64,000 nucleotides of DNA, taken from contig OX422187.1 in the NCBI GenBank assembly GCA_949130485.1, forward strand, positions 5,560,659-5,624,658, given 5' to 3'. The first letter of the stretch is position 1, and every line of letters starts with the position of its first letter. The DNA comes from Agelas oroides (Eukaryota > Porifera > Demospongiae > Agelasida > Agelasidae). The notes under the pieces were generated by a model. The model did not search any database. It was not told the DNA's origin and saw only the letters and a list, made by a program, of their open reading frames with translations. Below are positions 11,502 through 23,084 of this stretch, in pieces. The position numbers and the translations under genes are program-made.

Positions 11502-12229
11502 GTGGTACCATAATGAAACAGGTAAACATAACTGTGGGCTATGCATTGGTAGTACGTTTTTTTTTTATATGTGATATCTGTGATGGTATCCCCATGTGGA
11601 CGTGTATCTTATTTTGCCCCCCCCCCCAAAAAAAAAGCTATCTATAAGCAGCAACTAACTTCAAAACATGCTCAACCTCCTTAGCTGCTAAGTTACATAG
11701 AATCTACAATCTGTGAAAGTGTAGCAATTCCAAATCCTGCATGCTTGCCAAGAACTACAAGTAACCTTACAACATGCCAGAAGGAATCTCCCATAACCTA
11801 CTTTTTATAAATTACCCCCAGACTGCCCTAGCTTCCTTCACCCCTCCCATTCAAGAAATCTTCCTATGCTTTTACAGTGAACATTTGGACTCTCTGAAAT
11901 GCTCCACAAAATGCGCACATCGCTATTCAATCACAGTACATAGTTATTCATATGTTTACCGTCTTACATGGGTTAGTAGAGGATATTGGTATTATACTGT
12001 CGATTTGAACTCCCTTTCATAGAACACACGTCTAGTTAGTTCAATACCACCTCAAGTGGGATAATTGAATCAACTACAAGACTTAACAAACCCTGTCTGA
12101 TCCACTTATGAAGTCAGTGAAATGCTTACTGTGTACAGCTTCAGTGTTCAAAGAGAGCTGAAATCAACAGTATCCCACCTGAGCGACAGGTAAGGTAATG
12201 TGATTACATGTGTACACTATTCAGTCCAC
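11502..12229. other. Intergenic; homopolymer runs
   Basis: It contains T and C/A homopolymer runs (about 11560-11635). A frame at 11774-12022 (+) shows no motif. Confidence 0.4.
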
Positions 12230-12605
12230 TAATACAGCTGACTGCAACATGCATAAGTAGGAAATTGACAAAGGCTCAATTGATCAACCCCTGGCTATGT
12301 TAGTATTGCTGTCACTAGAGCTAAAAGTATGGCCTATATGTAACCAAGTTTAAGCATAAACTAGACAAGTAGCTAAAGAACCCATGTGCTTAAATAACCT
12401 TCAGACATATTTCTATAATTATCAACTCTAGCTATAGGTTTGTCTAAATAACAACTCCTCTGTATACTGTTTCACTGCAGGCTTGTCCTTAATTCAGTCC
12501 CACCCTAGTTTTGTTTCCAGGCTTTTAAGTTGAGGGAATAGTGCAAGTGAATGAGGAAGGGGTGTGGTGGATTTTAGATTCTAGGCATAAATCAATGGCT
12601 ATGTT
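12230..12605. repeat. Second copy of the 2510-3310 dispersed repeat
   Basis: It shares ordered words with 2510-3310, including CAGCTGACTGCAACA, GGCTTGTCCTTAATTCAGT and CATAAATCAATGGCTATGTT, in the same orientation. It ends about 50 bp before the TTAA element at 12654. Noncoding. Confidence 0.55.
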
Positions 12606-12653
12606 CCTGCCATTAGGGATGAGAGACAGAACGCAGCATTTGACAAATATAGT

Positions 12654-14469
12654 TTAAGGTGGCATGCCCGTCACTTGGCGGAGGTTAACGAAAACATAAA
12701 CCTGGGTTACAGTCAGGACCAGGGTTACTCCTAGTTTCAGGGTTAGGGTTTGCTTTAGGGCAATCTTGCTTTGCCTAATTTCAAAAAGGGTTTTAGTACC
12801 ATTAATATATTCATGACCCAAAATTGGCACTGATAGACGCATCTACATGCAGTGCTTGTGATAACGTCCGGTCATCGGACAATTTCCGGGTAATTATGCC
12901 ACGTGACCGATCAATCTCGTACGCGTGCGGACAAAATGTCTGGACAAAAGCGTGCAGCTTGCTCTGACGAGGTTCCACCGGCGAAGAAGCGAGGGGTATC
13001 GGTGAAAACGGTTCAGAATTGGATCACAGAGAGCGACAGAGAGATGAGTACGTCTGCATGGCTTAAGTACATGTACGAGAAGGCTGATCGCGACTACGTG
13101 GCGACGCTGAAGTGCTCTATGTGCATTCAGTTCAACGAGAAGCTGCGAGGCATGCGCAACTACAACCCTGCGTTTGTAGTTGGTTCGAAGAACCTGCGAG
13201 CGTCCAGCTACAAAGATCATGCTGCTACCGACATGCACAAGCGAGCAATGCTTCTTTCGAAGAAGCAGAGCTCCAGTGATGTCACTGAATACGCGCCGAT
13301 AGCTAACGCTCTGCACAATCTTGATGGTGACGCTGCGCTGAAGGTGAAGCGAAGTTCGACATTGCTTACCTGATAGCTAAGCACAACCTAGCTTTCACCA
13401 AGATGGGTCCTCTGTGTGAGCTAGAAGAGAGGCATGGGGTGGACTTGGGACAAGGCTACAAAAATGACCAGGCATGTGCTTCCTTTAGGTAGCAAAGAGT
13501 TATTGGTTTTCCTAGGCTGTGAGAAGTGCCCAGTATATGCATATGAACTGCATTTATTTCATACATCAGATTGTCTGGGCATGACTGCATGGTACTTGTC
13601 CGATCAAACTTAATGATGTTCTGACATTACGTCAGAACAACTTCGGGATGTTATCGGGAGCACTGTACATGCTCACTGTAGGTAGCGTCCTAACCACAAA
13701 TGTATCTCGAACCAATCTGTGCCAGCTTTAATTTGTTCAGAGCTACTCTCAAAGTCAGGCTAGACTCATGTTTGTCACTACTCTTGGAATGGACAACTTT
13801 GACTGCACCAAAATGAATGCACATTTGAAAAAATTCACAGCTTGCCTACGGGAGGGGCTCATTCACTAGTGGAGGCAAGCATTACTAGCCCCACCTCTCC
13901 CCCTTATGTCGCTAAACAACTCACGGCTCTGTTCCACACACAACCACTCTACAGCTCCTTTGGATACTGGAGCGTAGTACCAACGATATATTGCGTATTC
14001 TAGTTAAAGCCCAGCCCAGCACTCGAAGCACCTGGCCACGGTCACCAACTATAGGCTAGGCATACGATTGCAAGACCTGGGCCTACTCAACAAATACAGT
14101 CTTGGCCACTGTGGCCTTTCTGCTGCTTCTAGACACAAGCTTGCTTTCATAAGGAGGCATTACGCACTACTCACAGCAACTGACACTACAACACTCTACT
14201 AAACTCCTTTTTTTTCCCCGATCTAAGCTTATCTTCAAAGTTCCGACCACCACATGAGGGGTTCCGCCAGGCCACATCTTAACTAACTTACATTATTGGA
14301 TGCCAATGCCGACAGGAAACGGGGAAAATCCCCAATTTTACGGACAGTGAACGGTTGAAGACTCCCAAAACTGACAGTGTTCACTAAAAGTTTAAGAAGA
14401 CAAAGAATTCCATCAGCTTGGATTCCAGGTTTGTCGACCTTGAAAATACAGGAGTCTGTGCCACCTTAA
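12654..14469. mobile_element. 1.8-kb TTAA-bounded element (larger member)
   Basis: The ends are TTAAGGTGGCA and TGCCACCTTAA, with TTAA at 12654-12657 and 14466-14469. The outer 190 bp on the left and about 370 bp on the right match the 604-bp element at 32197-32800. The TTAA target is typical of piggyBac-type insertion, but no piggyBac transposase is seen. The interior carries a hAT/ZNF862-like coding fragment that the short relative lacks. Confidence 0.7.
12936..13492 (+). pseudogene. ZNF862/hAT-like N-terminal fragment, frameshifted
   Basis: The ATG at 12936 opens a frame with a basic motif (PPAKKR), then a zinc-finger-like segment LKCSMCIQFNEKL ... SSYKDHAATDMHKRAM (CxxC with a later HxxxxxH), the pattern of N-termini of ZNF862-like, hAT-derived proteins. 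The frame stops at about 13373. Near 13352 a one-base loss moves the family continuation FDIAYLIAKHNLAFTKMGPL to another frame, which runs 13355-13492. No hAT catalytic or dimerisation domain follows, so at most 190 residues of a protein usually several hundred long remain. It lies inside the TTAA-bounded element, an unusual host for hAT-type coding sequence. Confidence 0.6.
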
Positions 14470-14778
14470 CAGAACTGTTTTGTCAAAGTAGTCGCAGCCC
14501 ACACCCTCCCACACGTGTGAGAAAGAGCAACTGATGTTTTGAGTGACTTCTCTAGTTGTACATAGCAGGGTCACTCTCCAGTTCGTGAGCTTGAATCAGA
14601 TTACAGAATGCCTAATTATGTTCATGACATAAGCGATAGAGCTACAATGAACACAGAGAAAAACCTTTCAACTGTTCCAAGAGAGTTTGCAGTATCGAGC
14701 TTTTGAAAATTATACCGTGGCAGCAGCTTACCCCATTAGAAAGCTCAAGTCCCTGAAGTAAAACTCATTCTTTATGCC
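14470..14778. other. Noncoding spacer, no feature seen
   Basis: Sequence between two inverted-repeat elements with no frame or repeat recognised. Confidence 0.4.
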
Positions 14779-15247
14779 ACAACTACAGGGGCAGCCTCTT
14801 CAGCCAAAGCCCTACATGTGTGAAGAAATATCTCTCAGAATACCAGACATCTTCAGGCTTTGAGGATCTGAAAATGAGTAGTCTATTTGTGTAAAATTTG
14901 AAGCGAAAATGAGTAAGTAGTGACTGACAGATCACATTGAAGAGAGTGAAATGCACTAAATCACTGTATAGTCTTGTCCCTAGCCATCCACACACCCTGG
15001 CAGAGAACGTCTGGTGTTTTGATTTAAGTTTTATGTCACCATGCCAAGGTGTGTCCAGCAAAGGCATAACTATTGTGCCAACCTTCCTGTACCACCAAGT
15101 CTATATAGTCCTCTAACCAGACTTATGCACCTATCAACAAATTATATGTCCCACAAACCCAACCCTAATTAGCGCTAACCCCCTCAACTAGGGAAGATGA
15201 TGGGCATTATATAGGGCTTTGGCTGAAGAGGCTGCCCCTGTAGTTGT
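14779..15247. mobile_element. 469-bp MITE with perfect 35-bp inverted termini
   Basis: Positions 14779-14813 (ACAACTACAGGGGCAGCCTC and on) are the exact reverse complement of 15213-15247. No target duplication is visible beside the ends. The interior holds no credible coding frame. Confidence 0.75.
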
Positions 15248-16011
15248 GAATTTGATTACCTCTAACGACAATGGCAATGTGAGTATACTACTATATGTGT
15301 CAAAGCCCCCCAGTAAATCTCCCATCCACTGCACAAGGGAATTTGATTACAGGGTCTATGTATAGGGGCAACTTGGCATTGTTAGTCCAACTGGGCCCCA
15401 CCTTGGGGGGGTAGTGGGGCATAAATAGATAGGTGGCCGCGCATTAGTAAATGTGACTAACGCAAAGATTTGACAACTGATCCACACCACTCTTTTATAA
15501 GTTTGCCAGGGTTAGCCTTGCTACGGTCTCAAGTCAAGCAACTTCCCAAACAGGCTACCCTCTGAAACCAGAAAGCAGAAGAAAAAGTAGCCCGATACAT
15601 AATGACATACAGTCTCGCGGGCCAGCCTGACACTCACGCGTGAGAGTCTGGCCCGCGAGACTAATAATGAATGACATGAATCGATAGAACTCCCATATTT
15701 GTTGCCACCACCTCAGGAGAATAGACCAGCCTAATTAATTAGACAGTTGTAAATTTGAGACTATAAGAAGAAAGATTTTCACCACAAATGCATGCACCAA
15801 AAAGTGTATTGTTACCTTTTCACTGTTTACACTTCTCCCCCAAGATTAGAGACAAACTCCAATGGTCGTTACTAAACCCGTACTACGGAAGCGCGTAGGG
15901 ACATTAAGGTGGCGGGATAGTCCCGGTGGGCGTGGTTTGTGAAATATATAAACATAAAATTTCTCGTACAGAATTCATCCCAGATTCCCAGTACAACAAA
16001 ATGATCTTCAC
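15248..16011. other. Noncoding; small palindrome and a lone TTAA-element end
   Basis: It contains a 54-bp palindrome (15610-15663). At 15903 there is a lone ATTAAGGTGGCGGGA matching the end of the TTAA elements, with no partner end found. Confidence 0.4.
15610..15663. repeat. Near-perfect palindrome, AGTCTCGCGGGCCAG family
   Basis: The arms AGTCTCGCGGGCCAG and CTGGCCCGCGAGACT flank a short centre. The ends resemble those of the element at 16910-17296 and a fragment near 30633. Probably a minimal foldback element. Confidence 0.65.
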
Positions 16012-16311
16012 TCGTCGCCACATTTCGTTATACGAGATATACGGTATGTCGCTGTAATTAAATATACGGTACTCGTGTTCGGTCAGCGAACGCTGAGTTC
16101 GGAGTCCAAGCACACAGTTCGGTCTGCGAACACTCAGGGATTCACTTTGTTCACCGATTCTGAGGTCAGGCACGTGCACTGTGATTACGTAATGCATTAC
16201 TCGAGAGAGAAAGTTGGCGTAACAAAGAAAGCAAGGTGAGGGCGAAATTTATGTAAAGCTAGTCTAAAATAAGTGATAGTCTGATAGTTGAGGTAGAAAT
16301 ATGGGATCTAT

Positions 16312-16368
16312 GCCTGCCAGTGGCACACATGTATATACAATGAAGTTACATGTGTGCCACTGGCAGGC
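16312..16368. repeat. Perfect 22-bp stem hairpin
   Basis: GCCTGCCAGTGGCACACATG (plus TA) pairs exactly with 16347-16368 across a 13-base loop. No target duplication is seen beside it. It could be a minimal inverted-repeat element; a small-RNA precursor is less likely given the perfect symmetry. Confidence 0.55.
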
Positions 16369-16909
16369 TACATACTCTTGATGACATCCCAGCTTGAAGT
16401 GCTCAAGCATCTTAGCCATGCAAACTTGGTTGACAACAGATCAGCAGAATTGAAGTGATTTTTCCATTTATCGCTGTTTGGGATGATGTTTGGATGTAGT
16501 ATGGCCTTAGTTTAGATCAGAAGAAGCAACATGGAAGCTACCAAATTGTTTATCAACAATGCAGAGTTTGTTGGGATTGCTATTTTCTCCCCAAGGAGCT
16601 GGAATAACTCCATGGTGGGTGTCATTAACTTTATGCCTTGGCTGATGATCACGTAAGCCAGACCAAACCAACCACAGCACAGATTGTGTTCAGTGTCATG
16701 CATAGGAAAGGATCAGGTGGCTTCTGAAGCGGGTTTGTGTGTTTGTGGAATGCACTCAGAGGAGAAGCTGATTGCTAGCTTTTGAAAGAGAGCTCAAGTT
16801 TAAAATTGGTACCTGCTTACTCTTTAGTTAAACCCCACCCTTTCACCAAAAAGTGTCTGCTGACACAAGCCATACGTAATTGGGCTTACTCCAGATTTTT
16901 AATATAATG

Positions 16910-17296
16910 TAGTCTCACAGGCCCGACTCACTTCCGCAAAAGAAGGGAAGGGTCTGGTGAACTGCATATACAAGCCATGCATGCCCCACTGGAATGCAAT
17001 TAGCTAGATGACGTAACCAGATATCAAATAATGCACTTTTGAATTTACCTGTTGTGGAGTAAGCACGCTCCTCGAGAAGTGTTTTTACAGCTTCTGCAGT
17101 AGCGGAAAAGATGCCCTAGCTCTCTTCCACCATTTTCAAGACTGCTATTGCTACTCAAACAGTCATGTAATGCGTCATGTGACAAAATACTGCAGTGTGA
17201 TTGTACTGTACTGTACAGTGCGGCGGGACATGGCTTGTATATGCAGTTTACCAGACCCTTCCCTTTTTGCAGAAGTGGGTATGGCTTGTGAGACTA
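16910..17296. mobile_element. 387-bp foldback element with 9-bp target duplication
   Basis: The ends are TAGTCTCACAGGCC and its near-complement GGCTTGTGAGACTA, with inverted arms of about 75 bp. The flanks AATATAATG at 16901-16909 and 17297-17305 are identical, a perfect 9-bp target duplication. A frame inside (17170-17388) runs through the terminus and is not a gene. Confidence 0.8.
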
Positions 17297-17305
17297 AATA
17301 TAATG

Positions 17306-18370
17306 CAGGACCAAGTAAAAGTACTTCAATTGTGCTGCTAAAAACTTGCGATTCTTCAACACAAAGCATGTGTTTATCCTTCATCTAAAATTACAAAGCT
17401 TCAGCACAAGGATTCTGGCTTTTGTCACAAGACCTTTCTCTGTTGGTTGGGTTTGGGCACGAGACTGGTAGCCGGACAACAAAATTAAGTAGCTGAGTGA
17501 TTTACAGCCATCTGTCTAATTGGCCGCACTCAACACACAAAAGCACAAAAGCTCATCAAGTCACCAGACCCTTACCTGTGAACAGGAGGGAGACATGACG
17601 TCACATCATAGTGGCAATTAATGTGCTATCATGACATTCCAAGGGCATGAATTAGTGCTACAAACAAGGTGGTTCTATGAATGAAGTCATGATGAGTGCA
17701 TTCAGTTTTCAACTGTGCTGAAGCCATCTGACAGGCTAGACCTGTACATTGCTAGTTTAATGGTCGGTTGTTCATGAGAAGCAATTTTGACTAGCCAGGC
17801 GGCTTCAGTTTTGTTGAAAAATCCATGCGCCCACATTGACTTCGTCCATACAGCACTAGTTGTAGCTTGTATTCATAGTTGTTGCTCTTGGAATATCGTA
17901 CAGCACATTGTCAATGTCACATGATCACCATGGGCCGGTGTGGCGGTGCGTATTATGTCATTGCTGAATGCTAGGAATTTCATTCTCATTAATCCATTAA
18001 CTTAGTGTGATGTTTACTATTCCCATTGTTCTCTTTAGATGCAAAACACAAAGATCCAAGTTTCCGAGACTGTCACAGATCTCTACCATGCAAATTTCCG
18101 GACACAGCAGCACCTTGCTTGTGTCACTGTTCTCATCTTCAGCTAGATATGCATCTAATTTTGCACGATTTCATTTCAGTGAATCTTGTGTATATGTTAC
18201 TTTATCAGAGAGTTTAGTACTTTTCTTCTACATTGGCTGTTATTTCCATTTGTTTTAGCTTGCAAAAAGACTTCATTCTGCAAAGCCAAACCCTACATAT
18301 TCGGGCAGTGCAGTCACTGCAGTGCCAGCGTAAGTTCAGTTCGGCGCGCGAATGCGCGCACCAGCATATT
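17306..18370. other. Noncoding spacer inside the composite region
   Basis: No gene or ordered repeat seen. Short frames near 18007-18258 have no motif. Confidence 0.35.
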
Positions 18371-18434
18371 CTGTCACGTGGTAATCATGTGCCTTCTGTC
18401 CTCAGAGTCGGTGAACAAAGTGAATCCCGAACAC

Positions 18435-18690
18435 TCACGGTCGGTCTGCGAACGCTCACGTTCGGAGTCCAAACACCGCGTTCGGTCTGCGAACGCTCAC
18501 GTTCGGAGTGCAAACGCTGTGTTTGGTCTGCGAACACCCACGTTCTGTCTGCGCAGACCGAACGTAGGTATTCGCAGAGCGAACGTGGGTGTTCGCAGAC
18601 CAAACCCAGCGTTTGCACTCCGAACGTGAGCGTTCGCAGACTGAACGCGGTGTTTGGACTCCGAACGTGAGCGTTGACCGACCGTGAGTA
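18435..18690. repeat. Palindromic array of 41-bp units
   Basis: Units of about 41 bp beginning CGGTCTGCGAACGCTCACG run into a centre near 18555 (CTGTCTGCGCAGAC) and then run out as the complement, giving arms of about 120 bp. Several frames stay open through it (CERSRSECKR-type repeats), a by-product of the repeat rather than genes. Confidence 0.75.
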
Positions 18691-19889
18691 TTCGCAGGGG
18701 ATGGCATAAGTTCACACCGTTTGAAACGGTTATGTCATAATTGCATCATTTTGAATGCGTCCTGCCACACCCTCTGTGTACTTCGACGAATAGCCATGAT
18801 GACAGCAGAGTTTTGATAAAACAGAACGACGCCAGCAAGACTCCAGATTGAAAGAGACTCCAGATTGAAAGAAACTCCCGGTGATTGTTAACAACAAAGA
18901 ACTTCAACCTATCTTGCTAGGCATGAAGGCACTGCCGCTGAAGTGAACATGTTGTCTCCACTAGAAGTATTAACTGCCAGTAACAATGATAGGGTGCACT
19001 TGTTATATTTCAGCATCCTGGTATTAAAACGAAAAGATTCGTGAAGCAATCAGAACTTCAAGCTTATGCTGTTGACTATCTTGACAGTAGAAATGGCCCA
19101 AAGACTAGGAGTCAGGACAGATGCCAACAAGACCGCAGCTTCAAGCACAAACCGCAATGCCATATCCCTTCAACCTATGACATCATGGACAATTATAAAG
19201 GACTAATGTATAGTAGCTATCACGAAGACACCACATAATGGAGAAACGGATTCACTTCTAACCTCATATATGACGAAGAGCCTAAAACTCATCTATGATG
19301 GGATAATGATACCTGAGTGAAAGACCTTATGTCATTATTACTTCATATCAACAACAAAAATGCTTTGATATCATGGCGTACGGTAGTACGCCATATGTAG
19401 GGATGACCCCGAAAAAAAATGGCCGCCACATTAAAAGTGCACAAATAACACGCTCGAAATGTCTTCGTTAGATTAGTCAAAGGCCTGTATGAGCCATATC
19501 AGGCATTATCGAGTGTTTTCATGAGCAAAAAGACTGTTAAGTTTGCTGGAAAGTATCGCTAAGCACCAGACCGGCAAGTCGCCAAAACGGACAAATCGTC
19601 TATCTTCTGACTTTCTTTCTTCTTCTTCTTCTTCTTCTTCTTCTGCCTTTCACCGCGATAGCACGATAACGGCTGGAGCTTTTACAACGATTCAAACGCA
19701 AAACAACAGGATAAATCACTAGGTATTGCACCTGCCACTTATCGGTCTAAAAGAAAGAACTCAAACTTGTCGGCGATTCTCAGGTAATCTCACACTTACG
19801 CTAGCTGCTACACGCCATTTTGCTCGAATTAAATATTACTCATAATTACGTCACCAGGGTTCAACTGAGCACGTGGTTCAGTACTTACG

Positions 19890-20465
19890 TTGCAGTTTGC
19901 AAATCTGATTCGTGGATCAGTTGACGTAGTTGTGCTGCACTTTACATCGAACGCAATATGCGTAATGTCCGCAAGAAACGAGCGCAGTACAAGCAGAACT
20001 ACCTGCGAAACAAAGGAGAAAAAAAGGCAAGCGTCCCGTAATAATTACTGGAAGGACCCGGAGAAACACAGGGCATCTTCCCGGGCGTCCTCCCATGCCT
20101 GTTATTGGAAGGACCCTGAGACGAAAAGGGTGTCCTCCCATGCCTGTTATTGGAAGGACCCTGAGACGAAAAGGGCGTCCTCCCATACCCGTTATTGGGA
20201 GGACCCTGAGACCAAAAGGGCATCTTCCAGGGCATCCTCCCATACCCGTTATTGGGAGGACCCTGAGAAAGGAAGGGCAGCTTCCCGCGTATCCTCCCAT
20301 ACCCGCTATTGGGAGGACCCTGAGAAAGGAAGGGCAGCTTCCCGCGTATCCTCCCATAGTAGTTATTGGAGGAACCCTGACAAAAAAAGGGCAGCAGCTC
20401 GTATGACTAATTTGAAGGCTGCAAAAGCCAAGCTCAAGTGGTATAGACGGTACTATGCCAGCTAG
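19890..20465 (+). pseudogene. Basic repeat-protein remnant with YWKDPETKRASS repeats
   Basis: A 191-codon frame contains seven repeats of about 15 residues with core YWKDPETKRASSHAC, ending KAAKAKLKWYRRYYAS. Similar repeats (Y-x3-PEKKRA-x-SR) occur near the N-terminus of large sponge and cnidarian transposon proteins as I remember them; that link is inference. The natural N-terminus is probably the ATG at 19957 (MRNVRKKRAQYKQNYL), which is out of frame with the repeats. The coding unit therefore looks frameshifted, and no helicase or nuclease domain follows. Confidence 0.45.
20060..20400. repeat. 45-bp minisatellite, copy 1 (about seven units)
   Basis: The unit contains CATGCCTGTTATTGGAAGGA followed by CCCTGAGACGAAAAGG. 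Some units are extended by 12 bp. Because 45 is a multiple of three and the unit lacks stops, several frames on both strands remain open. Confidence 0.85.
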
Positions 20466-21232
20466 TGTTTTAACCATCAAGTACTTCATATATGACTTAG
20501 AACACTAGCCACTGATATTCAATTTCAAGTTTTATTGTTAACTTTCACATTTCAAATTTGCTTGTTATAGTCATTTACATGCATATAGTACACATACAAT
20601 GTTTACTGCGAGTTGATGGTAGCACTTTGGCTGGTGTCTTCTTAACATCCTCCTTTTGTGTTGTGCCTGAGTCTTCATATTCCTCCAACGAAGCAAGTGG
20701 CAGCCTATTGGTAGCTTGGTATACTCAAACTCTAGTAGCACCGAGTCAACAGTGCATGGCTTCATTCCAAACTTCTGCACTAGAGGTGGCCACAGAACTG
20801 GCGGTTGTTCAGCTCCACAGACCCCTATGCGTTCGTTTCAAACCCATTTAGACTATAGCTACTCACCATCAAACAGTTCTGTAATGGGGTCTTACGACTC
20901 AATATTCTGGTGACAGTCTATGGAGAGTTTTTCGGTGAACCCATTAGTAGTCCACGTGAAATGAGCACAGGATTTATAAGCTTGCATGCAAAGCCTTATT
21001 AAACTCATCTGCTTTTCACTTGGTTTTATGAGGCTTTGCTTGGACTGTACTTCTAAACCCCCCGAAGTTTGATGTTTGGATTGACGATTTCACTTCAAAG
21101 CGTTTGAATTTATGACAATTCTTAGCTCTTTCTACTATCATACTGTACACACCATGCATCTTCCCCTCGGCCTACCCTCCCATGTCACTTCTCTCTTACC
21201 ATTCCTAAACCAAAAAAAAAACAAAGCAAACA

Positions 21233-22303
21233 AGTCACAAAAAAGTTTTCTCAATGAAAACAAGCACATGTAGGGATGGAACCCTCAAAAACCAACCAAA
21301 CAAGATAGGAACAACACCACAATACTTTTACACCATCCCTACATCTTGTGCCATTTTGCCAACCACGTACACCACAAAACCCTTCAAATTTAAGTTTTTA
21401 GGGTTTGTGCTTTTAGTTTAGTTATAGTTAGTTTTTATTTAGAAAATACTTTTGGTTTAGTTTAGTTCTAGTTTCCCGGTTTTACAAAATTTTTAGTTAG
21501 TTATAGTTTCAACCACTGAAACTCTAAAACCCCTTACTAAAAGGTATTTAGTTACACTTATTGTTGAAAACAGGCTGTATTCTGTTTTAGTACAGTTACG
21601 GTTTCTTCTTGTACGTCCTTGGACGTTTTAGTTACAGCCCCCAAGTTAGCAAGAAATTTAAGTTGCACTTTTGGTTAACTAAATTTTAAAAAGGCCATAC
21701 TAAAATATATTTAGTTAAAGTTATAGTTAACTAAAACAACACTGCACACCAGCTACACCCACAAACCAACAAACAACCTTTCTCCCTACAACTAGCTACC
21801 TACCCCACAAACCCTTCAAACACACCACCATGTCATTAACTACGGACCGACCCAGTACTGCTCACACCACAGCCTTCACTTACAAGACAACCCTTACCTG
21901 CCATGCCCAGCAGCTACAAAAGCCCACAACATACGCAACCCACCCCAACATGCCACACAGACTCAGCACTGATCTTGCACCCCACAGCTTATACATATTA
22001 AACTAGCTAACCATGCCTGCCACACTCAACCGTAACAAAGTTACAGCCACCCACAACACAACGCACTCTCCATACACAACAACGTGCACTACACACCCAG
22101 TACTGCTCGTTCCACAGGCTTCCATGCCCAAGACAACCCTTCTGTGCACACAAGTAACAAACACAATGCATAGTCTGCAAAATGGCACAAGATGTAGGGA
22201 TGGTGTAAAAGTATTGTGGTGTTGTTCCTATCTTGTTTGGTTGGTTTTTGAGGGTTCCATCCCTACATGTGCTTGTTTTCATTGAGAAAACTTTTTTGTG
22301 ACT
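21233..22303. mobile_element. 1071-bp element with about 127-bp inverted termini, copy 1
   Basis: Positions 21233-21360 (AGTCACAAAAAAGTTTTCTC and on) are repeated inverted at 22177-22303. The termini contain ACATGTAGGGATGG and a small hairpin GTTTTC-TCAAT-GAAAAC. The interior has ACTAAACTAAA-rich tracts and no credible gene. An equal-length copy lies at 60413-61483. Confidence 0.8.
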
Positions 22304-22373
22304 TGTACTATTACAATGGTCTAGATGCACATGATTGTGAATGATGAACAACTGTATGCTACTCTAGTTGAAG

Positions 22374-22465
22374 TAGCCTCGGATCTTCGTATTTTGATCA
22401 CTTCTTGTATCATACCATAAATCCTGGAATGGGGGAAGGTCTGGGAATGAGTAGGAACAAGGCTA
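22374..22465. mobile_element. Possible 92-bp degenerate TAGCCTCG-family element
   Basis: It starts TAGCCTCGGATC and ends GGAACAAGGCTA. The flanks TAGTTGAAG and TGGTTGACA match at 6 of 9 positions only. Called from the termini. Confidence 0.4.
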
Positions 22466-23084
22466 TGGTTGACAGTTGTTTAAATTGTCTGGTCACGTAT
22501 ACAATTTAGTTGTGTCCATCCTCCCTCACTGAGTCACCTCTCCTGTGAAATCAATTATCGGACTCGATGTATCAGTGGTTTCTTACAAGGCCTGGGAACC
22601 AGCAACAATTTCAGTGGGTCAAGAACTTGCTCTTTCTGGCAGTGACTTCTAGTAGTGGAGACAACAGAACGGTGGGAAATGGTTCTTCATGTTCTTATTA
22701 CTGATTTCTTCACTTCAGTGGCAGTGCCTTCATGCCTAGCTAGATAGGTTGAAATTCTTTGTTGTTAACAATCACCTGACGGATGGAGTCTCTTTCAATC
22801 TGGAGTCTTGCTGGCGTCGTTCTGTTTTATCAAAACTCTGCTGTCATCATGGCCATTCGTCTAAGTACACAGAGGGTGTGGCAGGACGCATTCAAAATGA
22901 TGCAATTATGACGTAACCGTTTCAAACGGTGTGAACTTATGTCATCCCGTATTCGCAGACCGAACTGGGTGTTTGGACTCCGAACTCAGCGTTCGCAGAC
23001 CGAATACGAGTACCGTATATTTAATTACAGCGACATACCGTATATCTCGTATAACGAAATGTGGCGACGAAGTAAGTTGTGCAG

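Larger units (their letters stand above)
19371..22303. mobile_element. Composite 2.9-kb unit, copy 1
   Basis: The whole segment recurs inverted at 60413-63513; both boundaries are sharp. The left end begins TCATGGCGTACGGTAGTACG (a 20-bp palindrome TGGCGTAC-GGTA-GTACGCCA), then TGTAGGGATGACCCC. The right end is the terminus of the 1071-bp inverted-repeat element. A (TTC)n run lies at about 19613-19643 and a 45-bp minisatellite at about 20060-20400. It is 168 bp shorter than copy 2, mostly from fewer minisatellite units. Mobility is inferred from the two copies. Confidence 0.75.
16012..23070. repeat. Composite foldback region, inverted arms 7 kb apart
   Basis: About 100 bp from 16012 (TCGTCGCCACATTTCGTTAT and on) is the reverse complement of the 100 bp ending at 23070. 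A second inverted pair is 18693-18970 against about 22640-22957. A palindromic 41-bp array sits at 18435-18690. The 19371-22303 unit lies within the inner pair and other short elements within the outer one. The likeliest reading is one or more foldback elements disrupted by later insertions. No transposase was found in it. Confidence 0.55.

Noticed and set aside
16312..16368. MicroRNA precursor
   Set aside because: The stem is perfectly symmetrical with no bulges and lies in a region full of inverted-repeat elements; a transposon origin is simpler.
18186..18715. Arg/Ser/Cys-rich proteins on both strands
   Set aside because: Generated by the palindromic 41-bp array; the same motif appears in sense and antisense frames.
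20095..20489. Antisense and alternate-frame proteins over the 45-bp minisatellite
   Set aside because: All frames are open because the unit is a stop-free multiple of three; only the basic YWKDPE frame resembles a known repeat type.
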